Assembly (NCBI GenBank): GCA_027483645.1
Contig: JAIXUD010000001.1
Span: 1 to 64,000, forward strand
Length of the DNA stretch: 64,000 nt
Reading direction: 5' to 3'
Origin: Sphingobacteriales bacterium
GTDB lineage: Bacteria > Bacteroidota > Bacteroidia > Chitinophagales > CAIOSU01
The position numbers were made by a program, and so were the translations under genes. Of the stretch, positions 32,608 through 40,712 are shown in pieces; position 1 is the first letter of the stretch, and every line of letters starts with the position of its first letter. The notes beneath the pieces were generated by a model. That model had not been told where the DNA came from. It saw only the letters and a list, made by a program, of their open reading frames with translations, and did no database searches.

Positions 32608-34446
32608 ATGTGTGGAATAGTAGGATACATTGGCCATAGGCAAGCACACACCATACTTATAAACGGCCTTAAGCGCTTGGAATACCGCGGTTACGATAGT
32701 GCCGGTATTGCATTGCTTAACGGCACCATGAATATATTTAAGCGTGCCGGTAAGGTAAGCGACCTAGAACATTTTATTGAAGGGAAAGATACCAGCGGTA
32801 CCATAGGCATCGGCCATACCCGCTGGGCTACCCACGGCGAGCCGAATGATATCAATGCCCACCCGCACTTATCAGAGTCAGGGAATATTACGCTCATACA
32901 CAACGGTATCATCGAGAATTACGCACCTTTGAAAGAAGGATTGATACAACGTGGCTATCATTTCCACTCCGAGACGGATACTGAGGTTTTGGTGAACTTG
33001 ATAGACTACATCCAAAAACAAGATGGCTTGGATCTGCTCGAATCGGTGCGATTGGCGCTAAACCAAGTGGTAGGTGCTTATGCCATTGTGCTGATGGAAA
33101 AGAACAATCCTGATCAGTTGATAGCCGCACGCAAAGGTAGCCCCCTGGTTATAGGCATCGGAAACAACGAGTTCTTTATCGCTTCGGATGCTACGCCTAT
33201 TGTTGAGCATACCAAAAACGTGGTATACCTGAACGATGAGGAGATTGCCATAGTTACCCGCACTGGGGAGCTGCACATCAAGACCATACAGAACGTAGAA
33301 AAACCTTACAGCATTCAAGAACTGGAGATACAGATTGAGATGCTGGAGAAAGGCGGCTACGACCACTTTATGCTCAAGGAGATTTATGAGCAGCCCAACA
33401 GCGTGCGCGATAGCATGCGCGGCAGGTTGAACGTAAAGCAGGGCCAAGTGGTACTGGGTGGCATTAAGGATTACTTCCAAAAACTAGTAAATGCCGACCG
33501 CATCATTATTGTGGCCTGCGGCACTAGCTGGCATGCCGGTTTGGTGGGCGAATACTTGCTTGAAGATTTGGCGAGGATAAACGTGGAGGTGCAGTACGCA
33601 TCAGAGTTCCGTTACCGTAACCCGATTATTACCGAGAAGGATGTGGTAATTGCCATATCGCAAAGCGGCGAAACTGCCGATACCCTTGCAGCCTTGGAGC
33701 TTGCTAAAGCCAAAGGCGCTACCATCTTGGCCATTTGCAACGTGGTGGGTTCATCCATCCCGCGTCTAACGCATGCTGGGGTGTATACTCATGCCGGCCC
33801 TGAAATAGGTGTGGCATCTACCAAAGCCTTTACCGCACAGGTTACGGTGTTGACGTTGATTTCTATGGCATTGGCGCACCAAAAAGGCACCATACCTGAG
33901 ACCCGCTACCGCGAATTGGTGCAGGAGCTAAGCTTGATACCAGATAAGATAGCGCAAGTACTGAAATCGGACACCCAAATTAGGGAGATTGCCGAAACGT
34001 TTAAAGACGTTCGCCACTTCCTTTACTTAGGCCGAGGCTACAACTTCCCCGTTGCGCTGGAAGGTGCTTTGAAATTGAAAGAGATAAGCTACATTCACGC
34101 CGAAGGCTACCCAGCCGCCGAAATGAAGCACGGCCCAATTGCCCTGATTGATGAAGAGATGCCAGTGGTGGTATTGGCTACCAACATGAGCGCCTACGAC
34201 AAAATCATCAGCAACATACAGGAGGTAAAAGCCCGCAAAGGCCGCGTGATAGCTATAGTAACCGAAGGCGACGAAGTGATTAAGAACATCGCCGAGTTCA
34301 CCATTGAGATACCGGCTACCGAAGAGGCGCTTACCCCGCTGCTTTCATCCATCCCGTTGCAGTTATTAGCATACCATATTGCGGTTCTTCGCAATTGCAA
34401 TGTGGATCAGCCAAGGAACTTGGCGAAGTCGGTTACGGTGGAGTAG
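32608..34446 (+). CDS. glmS: Glutamine--fructose-6-phosphate aminotransferase
   Basis: A 612-residue GlmS. C2 (M-C-G-I-V-G-Y-I-G) is the glutaminase nucleophile after removal of Met1. The GATase domain (1-240) is followed by two SIS sugar-isomerase domains (about 285-420 and 455-590), with S-Q-S-G-E-T-A-D-T and the C-terminal L-A-K-S-V-T-V-E. It makes glucosamine 6-phosphate for peptidoglycan and LPS. No glmS ribozyme-like leader is present; the start is 3 nt after DUF4270. Confidence 0.97.
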   Translation: MCGIVGYIGHRQAHTILINGLKRLEYRGYDSAGIALLNGTMNIFKRAGKVSDLEHFIEGKDTSGTIGIGHTRWATHGEPNDINAHPHLSESGNITLIHNGIIENYAPLKEGLIQRGYHFHSETDTEVLVNLIDYIQKQDGLDLLESVRLALNQVVGAYAIVLMEKNNPDQLIAARKGSPLVIGIGNNEFFIASDATPIVEHTKNVVYLNDEEIAIVTRTGELHIKTIQNVEKPYSIQELEIQIEMLEKGGYDHFMLKEIYEQPNSVRDSMRGRLNVKQGQVVLGGIKDYFQKLVNADRIIIVACGTSWHAGLVGEYLLEDLARINVEVQYASEFRYRNPIITEKDVVIAISQSGETADTLAALELAKAKGATILAICNVVGSSIPRLTHAGVYTHAGPEIGVASTKAFTAQVTVLTLISMALAHQKGTIPETRYRELVQELSLIPDKIAQVLKSDTQIREIAETFKDVRHFLYLGRGYNFPVALEGALKLKEISYIHAEGYPAAEMKHGPIALIDEEMPVVVLATNMSAYDKIISNIQEVKARKGRVIAIVTEGDEVIKNIAEFTIEIPATEEALTPLLSSIPLQLLAYHIAVLRNCNVDQPRNLAKSVTVE

Positions 34447-34471
34447 GGTATATCTAAGACCTAAAAACGTA

Positions 34472-34686
34472 CGTCATTGCGAGGAGCGACTTTCGAGCTT
34501 TTCGCGAGAATGGAGTGACGCGGCAATCCCCCTGCTACAGAGATTAGTTTGTGATCACCATTGAACCCAATACATAATACTTTTAGATTAGCGGTTGATT
34601 GCAATTCACTTCCCATCGTTAGGGGATTGCCGCAGGCCATTGAAAGGTAGCGGTATTTGGAAAATTATCTAGGCCTTCGCAATGAC
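34472..34686. repeat. Palindromic dispersed-type element (GTCATTGCGAGG family)
   Basis: The outer arms CGTCATTGCGAGG (34472-34484) and CCTTCGCAATGACG (34673-34686) are inverted. Inner arms GCGGCAATCCCC (34520-34531) and its complement (34622-34633) are nested inside. The element of about 215 bp fills most of the gap between glmS and the comF gene. It carries no transposase. Similar GTCATTGCGAG repeats are known from many bacterial genomes. Confidence 0.65.
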
Positions 34687-34690
34687 GGCC

Positions 34691-34718
34691 GTTGTGTAGG
34701 CAACGACCCCTACACAAC
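34691..34718. repeat. Perfect 10-bp hairpin next to the palindromic element
   Basis: GTTGTGTAGG (34691-34700) pairs with CCTACACAAC (34709-34718) across an 8-nt loop. It lacks a T-run, so it is not an obvious terminator. It may be part of the neighbouring repeat. Confidence 0.5.
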
Positions 34719-34746
34719 ACCAGCAAATTCCCCGTATATTTAACTC

Positions 34747-35472
34747 ATGAACACCCAATCACTGCACACTTTTGGGAAAGGCGTAAAAGAATATCTGCAC
34801 GATTTTGTGGGTTTGTTCTTTCCGGCGCTGTGCTGTGCTTGCGGCGAGCATCTGGTAAAGGGTGAGCGCCTTATCTGCCTCACCTGCCATCACGATATGC
34901 CTTTTACTGACTTCCATACCATACCCGACAACATGGTAGCCAAGCGCTTTTGGGGCCGGGTGGATGTGCATGCAGCCACCTCGCTACTGCACTTCCAAAA
35001 AGGCAATAAAGTGCAACAACTAGTGCATGAGCTTAAGTACCGTGGGCGGGAGGATGTAGGCATCTACTTAGGCGAAATGATGGGCAAACAATTATTAAAG
35101 AGCGAGGAGTTTAAAGATGTTGATGTAGTGGCATCGGTGCCATTGCATTGGCGCAAACAGCTATCGCGGGGCTTCAACCAGAGCGCCTGCTTTGGTGAAG
35201 GCATTGCGAACAGTATGGGCATCGAAAACAACGCCAACTTATTACGCCGCGCTACCCATACGCAAACCCAAACCAAGAAAACCCGCGAAGAACGCTGGCT
35301 GAACGTGAAGGATGTTTTCGAGGTTCACAAGCCCGAACATTACCAAGGCAAGCACATTTTGCTAGTAGATGATGTGATAACCACAGGTGCTACGCTGGAA
35401 GCCTGCGCACAAAAGCTGCTTACTATTCCGGGTGTAAAGGTGAGTATTGCAACGATTGCGGTGGCGGAGTAA
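34747..35472 (+). CDS. ComF-family phosphoribosyltransferase-like protein
   Basis: A 241-residue ComF family protein. An N-terminal zinc ribbon (C-C-A-C-G-E-H-L, then C-L-T-C-H-H-D-M-P) is followed by a phosphoribosyltransferase domain with the signature L-L-V-D-D-V-I-T-T-G-A-T near residue 205. ComF proteins support DNA uptake in competent bacteria, but many members are outside competence operons. No other com gene is nearby, so competence cannot be claimed. Confidence 0.9.
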   Translation: MNTQSLHTFGKGVKEYLHDFVGLFFPALCCACGEHLVKGERLICLTCHHDMPFTDFHTIPDNMVAKRFWGRVDVHAATSLLHFQKGNKVQQLVHELKYRGREDVGIYLGEMMGKQLLKSEEFKDVDVVASVPLHWRKQLSRGFNQSACFGEGIANSMGIENNANLLRRATHTQTQTKKTREERWLNVKDVFEVHKPEHYQGKHILLVDDVITTGATLEACAQKLLTIPGVKVSIATIAVAE

Positions 35473-35506
35473 GGGCGTTTGTCGAATTGATTTTGGTTGA
35501 ATTGTG

Positions 35507-35514
35507 TATATTTA
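35507..35514 (+). promoter_or_regulatory. -7-like box (TATATTTA) of the MntA/HepT pair
   Basis: TATATTTA ends 6 nt before the antitoxin ATG, close to the arrangement at 27046. The -33 element is weak (ATTG at 35486-35489, 17-nt spacer). Confidence 0.45.
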
Positions 35515-35520
35515 CTTTGT

Positions 35521-35811
35521 ATGAAAACCCTTTCCGAAATAAAATCAGTTTTATCTCAACACCGGGCAGCGCTCTTTCAGAAATACCATTTGAAGGAAAT
35601 GGGCATTTTTGGTTCTGCATCAAGAGGAGAGGCCACCATCACTAGCGACATCGACATTATGATTGACTATGAAGGGCAAATGGGCCTAGAGTTTATTGAC
35701 TTGGCCGATGAGTTGGAAGATATTTTACAAAGTAAGGTAGATTTAGTGTCACGGCAGGCAATTAAGCCAAAGCTGTTTTCAAGGATTCAAGGGGATTTAG
35801 TATATGTCTAG
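35521..35811 (+). CDS. mntA: MntA-type nucleotidyltransferase antitoxin
   Basis: A 96-residue minimal nucleotidyltransferase with the GSx10DxD signature (G-S-A-S-R-G-E, ending S-D-I-D). The ATG at 35521 follows the -7 box; the longer frame starts inside the promoter. In known HepT/MntA pairs this enzyme adds AMP to a tyrosine of the toxin and so neutralises it. The stop overlaps the toxin start by 8 nt. Confidence 0.88.
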   Translation: MKTLSEIKSVLSQHRAALFQKYHLKEMGIFGSASRGEATITSDIDIMIDYEGQMGLEFIDLADELEDILQSKVDLVSRQAIKPKLFSRIQGDLVYV

Positions 35812-36160
35812 GCGCGATGATGATATCTTGTTAGAAGATATTTTGGAGGCGATTAGAAAAGTCAATCGTTATACAGCGGGGTATGAATTCAAGCATTTCA
35901 TCGCTGATGAAAAGACTATAGACGCTGTAGTAAGAAACATTGAAATTGTTGGAGAGGCAGTAACTAAATTATCTGATCCATTAAAAAGCAGCTATACAAA
36001 TGTTGATTGGAAAAGGATTAAGGGTATGCGCAACCGCATCGTTCATGAATACTTTGGAGTTGACGTTAGCATCGTATGGGCTATAGTAACTTCCCACTTA
36101 CCAATTTTAGAGAAGCAGATTGAAAACATTTTAGCCAACCTTTCTCAAGGAAAAGAATAG
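35804..36160 (+). CDS. hepT: HepT-like toxin (DUF86 HEPN RNase)
   Basis: A 118-residue HEPN protein. The catalytic motif R-N-R-I-V-H-E-Y fits Rx4HxY, and the tyrosine is the one AMPylated by MntA in characterised pairs. It is probably an RNase acting on tRNA or mRNA. It is AT-rich and lysine-rich compared with the neighbours, which suggests gain by transfer. It converges on the SpoIIE phosphatase gene with a 9-nt gap. Confidence 0.88.
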   Translation: MSRRDDDILLEDILEAIRKVNRYTAGYEFKHFIADEKTIDAVVRNIEIVGEAVTKLSDPLKSSYTNVDWKRIKGMRNRIVHEYFGVDVSIVWAIVTSHLPILEKQIENILANLSQGKE

Positions 36161-36169
36161 GGTAGTGGT

Positions 36170-37423
36170 TTAAAAAAACCTTATACTCAATATCGTAATA
36201 TCATCAATAAACAAGCCTTCGCCTTTAAAGTCGCTTACGTATTTAAGGAGCTTTTTGTTGAAGTCGTCCATTTGGAGGTTGCCGTTATTAATCAAGAAGC
36301 TCTCTAATCGCTCCTGTGAGAAGTATTCACCGGTGCCATTTTCGAAGTCGATTAGGCCATCAGTATAATTGATGAGTACCGCGCCTTCTGGTATTTTCTC
36401 TTTGCCGACCCTTATTACTGGCAATTCTTCAAACATACCTAGGAGCGTACAGCCTTTGTCCAGTTCGCTTATGGTGCCATCTTTCAACAGCAATGGTGGG
36501 TTGTGGCCAGCATTTACATAGCGCAGCACGCGGGTTTCGCTATTATATACCCCAAGGAATAGTGTGATGAATTTCTCACCCTTGGTTATCTGGTTCACCT
36601 TTACGTTCAAGTATTGGGTAAACTCCGCCAAGTCTTCCAGCTTGTTCATCTCTGCGCGCAAGTTCGCTTGGAAGTTGGCCATCAGCAATGCTGCGGCTAT
36701 ACCCTTACCCGATATATCGCCAATACAGAACAGCATTTCAGTTTCCGATAACTCCAAGCAATCGTAATAATCACCGCCGATATCGTGGTGGGGTAGGTAT
36801 ACCGAAGCCATTTCCACCTTTTCGTTATTAGGTAGGTCGCTAGGTATCAGCATGCTTTGCATTTTTGCTGCAAACTCCAGCTCCTTGCGCATCACTTCCT
36901 GCTGTATCTGGTTGTTAAAGAGCTTCTTGTTCTCTACCGCCACTATTACAATGTTGGTAATGGTTTGTATAAACTTCAGCTTCTCTTCTATCGAGTCATT
37001 GTCGTCCGTTTTCAAATCGCCAATAAGCACATATGCCAAGGCGGTATCCTTATGGTGCACGGGGATGATAACGTCAAACTCCTTCAATTTTTCGTTGCGG
37101 GCAACATTGATGGTAGCAATATTACGGAACGATTGTAAATCAACATCTACATTAATCTCTCGGTACAGGTCGCTGATGCCCGAGTTGCAAACGCAATCCC
37201 ACTTATCGTTTTTGATAAATACCAGCAAGCGCTGTATGCCCATTTGAGCACGAAGGATGAACTCATAAATGCGGAAAAGCGCAGAGGTAGAGAAGTTGTT
37301 GTTGATTGCTTGAGATACCTCCAATAGCGAGTTGATCTGTAATTGCTTAACAGTTAGCAGCCGCTCTAGGTGCGCTACTTTATCATCTACTATATTATCT
37401 GGGGTCTCTCTCATCAACTCCAT
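36170..37423 (-). CDS. PP2C-type phosphatase with GAF-like sensor (SpoIIE/RsbU family)
   Basis: A 417-residue protein. A coiled N-terminus (about 8-45) leads to a GAF-like domain (about 45-185), then a SpoIIE/RsbU serine phosphatase domain (about 195-417). The metal-site motifs are G-G-D-Y-Y-D, G-D-I-S-G-K-G and N-Y-T-D-G-L-I-D. Such proteins dephosphorylate anti-sigma antagonists or other STAS/kinase partners; none is encoded here. The two-domain order fits a stress or signal input. Confidence 0.9.
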   Translation of the reverse strand: MELMRETPDNIVDDKVAHLERLLTVKQLQINSLLEVSQAINNNFSTSALFRIYEFILRAQMGIQRLLVFIKNDKWDCVCNSGISDLYREINVDVDLQSFRNIATINVARNEKLKEFDVIIPVHHKDTALAYVLIGDLKTDDNDSIEEKLKFIQTITNIVIVAVENKKLFNNQIQQEVMRKELEFAAKMQSMLIPSDLPNNEKVEMASVYLPHHDIGGDYYDCLELSETEMLFCIGDISGKGIAAALLMANFQANLRAEMNKLEDLAEFTQYLNVKVNQITKGEKFITLFLGVYNSETRVLRYVNAGHNPPLLLKDGTISELDKGCTLLGMFEELPVIRVGKEKIPEGAVLINYTDGLIDFENGTGEYFSQERLESFLINNGNLQMDDFNKKLLKYVSDFKGEGLFIDDITILSIRFF

Positions 37424-37457
37424 ATGGTTCGTGCAACCTCCTTAAATATACTACTAT

Positions 37458-38684
37458 TTACCGATTTCCTTGCAAGCTAGTTTTTACGTCAAACGCGTCA
37501 CGTAAGCCATTACCTAACAAGTTGAATGCCAATACTAAAAGCATAATAGCTATGCCAGGCGATAGAGCAAGGAACGAATTGTTGCCACTAATAATATAGC
37601 CATAATTATCGCTCAACATACGGCCCCAAGTAGGCACTTCCGTTTTTGCACCTAACCCAAGATAGCTTAAACCCGCCTCAATAAGTATAGCAGTGGCAAA
37701 GTTTGCTGCTGCTTGTACGATTATGGGGCCAGTAATGTTCGGCAGGATATGCTTAAATATGGTACGGGCTTGCGAAAATCCCAAACTACGGGCGGCCTCT
37801 ACGTACTGCATCTCCCTTACGCTTATCACTTGGCCGCGCACAATACGGGCGACTTCCACCCACATGGTTACGCCAATGGCGAAGAACACCTGCCACAAGC
37901 CCCTGTCTTCAAAGGCAATAGCGATGGCAAATACCAAGAGCACGGTGGGGATGGCCCAAATTACGTTTACTAAGTACATTATTATATCGTTCACCCAGCC
38001 ACCGAAGTAGCCGGCCATAGCTCCCAGTACTACCCCTAGCAATACGGATATAACCATGGCCATCAACCCTACCATCAGCGATACACGGGTGCCTATCATC
38101 AACTGGCTCAATATGTCACGGCCGTATTTATCGGTACCTAGGTGATAGGTGTGCGCCTCGAAGTTGTTTTCCTTTACTTGCTGCTGTAAATCGGCCAGGG
38201 CGATAGTTTGCTGCTGGCCTGCTAAGTTGTTATAGTAAATCGTTTCGCCATCGCGCTTTATGTCGGGGTTGGTTTCATCGATGGCGAAAGCCACATCGGC
38301 CAAGTGGTACTTTTCCGGTTTGGAGCGGTCGGTAGCACCAGCAAAGGTTTCAACGTAGATAGTGTCACCTTCAATGCGAGAGCTGTTAACTGGCAGCAGT
38401 TGGTATGCATTGGGTTCGCCATAAAGCATTTGGGTAAAGAACCCAGTTTCTGGCACTTCGCGGTTTTTGCGAAGCTTCAGCATTTCAATGGTAAAGCCAG
38501 GAGCCTTATAGTTGATAGGTAAAATCTGTTCGTTGGCGAAGGGGGTAGAATCGGGTGTGATAAGATAACCCAACAGGGCGACGATAACCGACACCATAGC
38601 TATGGCCATGCCTATCATGGCTGACCGGTTGCGAATGAATCTCTTAAACGCCCGTGCGCTTGGCGACTGTCCCTGTTGCTCCAT
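37458..38684 (-). CDS. Peptide-type ABC transporter permease (DppC/OppC-like)
   Basis: A 408-residue inner-membrane permease. The start at 38684 gives M-E-Q-Q-G-Q-S and an OppC-type N-terminal helix after the F-K-R-F-I-R-N-R-S-A motif. A periplasmic loop of about 110 residues follows, then the transporter core with the EAA-type loop E-A-A-R-S-L-G-F-S near 290. The genes for OppB, the binding protein and the ATPases are not here, so this is an orphan of a split system. The large loop between helix 1 and 2 is longer than in E. coli DppC. Confidence 0.88.
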   Translation of the reverse strand: MEQQGQSPSARAFKRFIRNRSAMIGMAIAMVSVIVALLGYLITPDSTPFANEQILPINYKAPGFTIEMLKLRKNREVPETGFFTQMLYGEPNAYQLLPVNSSRIEGDTIYVETFAGATDRSKPEKYHLADVAFAIDETNPDIKRDGETIYYNNLAGQQQTIALADLQQQVKENNFEAHTYHLGTDKYGRDILSQLMIGTRVSLMVGLMAMVISVLLGVVLGAMAGYFGGWVNDIIMYLVNVIWAIPTVLLVFAIAIAFEDRGLWQVFFAIGVTMWVEVARIVRGQVISVREMQYVEAARSLGFSQARTIFKHILPNITGPIIVQAAANFATAILIEAGLSYLGLGAKTEVPTWGRMLSDNYGYIISGNNSFLALSPGIAIMLLVLAFNLLGNGLRDAFDVKTSLQGNR

Positions 38685-38848
38685 TAGTATCCTGTGGCAA
38701 GTATGGTGAAAGTAAATAAAATCCGTTACTCGTGGATACGTTAGGGGCAAAATTACGGAAAAGTGAGGGGATTGGTGGATTATATGAACGTTTGGTTTTT
38801 CTGTAGCAGATAAACATTTTATTCATTTTCCCTTACCTTTACCTTAAC

Positions 38849-39796
38849 ATGCTACCTACATTAAGATATAAAGCCGACCAGCGCACGCTGGCATTTGTGT
38901 TTATCTACTTTGCCGCAACCATTTTGGCGTGGATTTATTTGCCTGAGGCTTGGTACTGGCGAGTGCCGATTGTAATGTTTTTGAGCGTATGGTCGTTCTT
39001 TTGCGCGGTTACTGTGCACAATACCATCCACCACCCCATTTTCCGCAGCCGCGGTTGGAATAAGGTTTTTCAAGTAGTTATGAGCTTTACCTACGGCCAT
39101 AGCGTGAGTGCTTATGTGCCGGGGCACAACTTTAGCCACCATAACCATACCCAAACCGATAAAGACCGCATCCGCACGCAGAAAGCACGCTTCAAGTGGA
39201 ACCTGCTTAACCAGTTGTTCTTCTTTTTTATCATGATGCCGGGCATTATGAAGGATGAGCAAGTGTTTGCCAGCATGATGCGCAAGGAGCGGCCCAACTG
39301 GTATCGCCAATATTTGCTGGAAATGGGCGTAGTTATGGGCGTGAAATTTGGGTTGCTATTGGTTAATTGGCAAAGTGCATTGTTGCTGCTATTTATCCCG
39401 CACTTTTACGCTGCTTGGGGTATAGTGGGCACCAACTATTGGCAGCACGACGGCTGCGACGAAACCCACGAGTACAATCACTCTCGCAATTTCGTGTCGC
39501 CGTTCCTTAACTTCTTTGCGTTCAACAATGGTTTCCATGGTATTCACCACGAGAAACCGGGTCTGCACTGGAGCCTATTGCCTGCAGCTCACGAAAAGGA
39601 AATAGCCCCATTCATACATCCTAACCTTTGTCGCGACTCCTTATTTCTCTACTTGTGGGAGATGCACATTTACCCAGGGAAGCGCGTAGATTACCTTGGC
39701 AACCCTATCGTATTGGCCCCCAAGCAAGAAGACGCCAACTGGATGGAGGATGTTGACCTGGAGAAGAAGAAGCTACAATTAGGCGTAGAAGGGTAG
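38849..39796 (+). CDS. Fatty acid desaturase family protein
   Basis: A 315-residue membrane protein with the three histidine boxes of membrane desaturases: H-N-T-I-H-H (about 57-62), H-N-F-S-H-H-N-H-T near 90-98, and H-G-I-H-H-E-K-P near 230. Hydrophobic segments lie between them. It probably introduces a double bond or hydroxyl group into acyl chains in the inner membrane. A TAccTTTA box at 38834-38841 lies 7 nt before the ATG. It is convergent with the acyltransferase gene. Confidence 0.88.
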   Translation: MLPTLRYKADQRTLAFVFIYFAATILAWIYLPEAWYWRVPIVMFLSVWSFFCAVTVHNTIHHPIFRSRGWNKVFQVVMSFTYGHSVSAYVPGHNFSHHNHTQTDKDRIRTQKARFKWNLLNQLFFFFIMMPGIMKDEQVFASMMRKERPNWYRQYLLEMGVVMGVKFGLLLVNWQSALLLLFIPHFYAAWGIVGTNYWQHDGCDETHEYNHSRNFVSPFLNFFAFNNGFHGIHHEKPGLHWSLLPAAHEKEIAPFIHPNLCRDSLFLYLWEMHIYPGKRVDYLGNPIVLAPKQEDANWMEDVDLEKKKLQLGVEG

Positions 39797-39797
39797 G

Positions 39798-39826
39798 AGC
39801 TGGCTAGTATTTTCAGCCAAGCTGAA
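39798..39826. terminator. Weak hairpins between convergent desaturase and acyltransferase genes
   Basis: TTCAGC (39812-39817) pairs with GCTGAA (39821-39826) across a 3-nt loop; an overlapping longer imperfect stem starts at 39798. No clear T-run is seen on either strand, so terminator function is uncertain. Confidence 0.3.
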
Positions 39827-39831
39827 TTAAT

Positions 39832-40707
39832 CTATACCTCGCTTCTACGGTGTTTCCACCGGCGGTGACTCCATAGCCAGCTTTCCGGTTGTTGGCGGAT
39901 ATTGGCCTCTAGCAGGCGCGTGTGCCGCTCCGTTATTTCGTTCGGTGCGCATAGGCTCGGGTCGTCGGTTACCGGCTTTAGCTCTAGCGTGTAGAAGCCC
40001 CTTTTCTCCCTTAATATATGGCAATAGAATACGGGCAGGTTGGTCATTTTAGCCACGCGCTCGGTACCGAGGTAGATGGGCGCCTCTTGGTTCATAAAAG
40101 TCATCCAGTGGCTAGGGGCTTTACCGCCGGGGGTTTGGTCGGTGATGAAATGGAACAAGCAGGCTTCCCGCTCCAGCGTACCTAGTAGGTGCCGCATACG
40201 GTTTTGAGCTACCAGTTCCATACCGAAACGGGCGCGCATGGTCCGTGCCAATTCGTCGAAGTGTTTATTCTTAAGCGGCTTGTAAATGGCCAGCGAATGG
40301 TGCCCCACCGTGTGGCTGGCATTAAGGCCAGCCATCTCCCAATTGCCCATGTGGCCAAGGGTGGTAATGGCGCTGCGGCGCTCATCATACAGCGCGTCTA
40401 CCAACTCGTGATTGGTAATTTTGAATCGCAGCTCCAACTCATATTCGCTAATGGTCAGGAACTTTACATTCTCCACTATAATATCACAAAAGCTTCGGTA
40501 GAATTTCTTGGCAATCGCTTTTGTCTCCTCATCATCTTTCTCGGGGAAGGCACGGCTGAGGTTATTGTACACCACCTTGCGCCGGTAGCGCGCTAAGTAA
40601 TACACTACATAATATAGGAAATCGGATAACAAGTACAGCATGCCGAAAGGCAGCCGCGATAAGGGGTACAAAATGCCAAGAACGAGCCAATAAGATAATC
40701 GGTCCAT
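39832..40707 (-). CDS. Lipid A-type lysophospholipid acyltransferase (LpxL/HtrB family)
   Basis: A 291-residue acyltransferase. One N-terminal membrane segment (about 5-35) is followed by the catalytic H-x4-E motif H-M-G-N-W-E near residue 118, and by T-D-Q-T-P-G-G near 190, as in LpxL/LpxM. It would add acyl chains to lipid A in the inner membrane. It begins 5 nt after the GWxTD gene and is probably co-transcribed with it. Confidence 0.9.
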   Translation of the reverse strand: MDRLSYWLVLGILYPLSRLPFGMLYLLSDFLYYVVYYLARYRRKVVYNNLSRAFPEKDDEETKAIAKKFYRSFCDIIVENVKFLTISEYELELRFKITNHELVDALYDERRSAITTLGHMGNWEMAGLNASHTVGHHSLAIYKPLKNKHFDELARTMRARFGMELVAQNRMRHLLGTLEREACLFHFITDQTPGGKAPSHWMTFMNQEAPIYLGTERVAKMTNLPVFYCHILREKRGFYTLELKPVTDDPSLCAPNEITERHTRLLEANIRQQPESWLWSHRRWKHRRSEV

Positions 40708-40712
40708 ATTAG

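Noticed and set aside
34379-34564. 61-codon plus-strand frame overlapping the glmS end
   Set aside because: It is glmS in another frame followed by the GTCATTGCGAGG repeat; the translation is typical of that repeat.
37458-38684. Complete peptide ABC transporter operon
   Set aside because: Neighbouring genes encode a phosphatase and a desaturase; no OppA, OppB, OppD or OppF is present.
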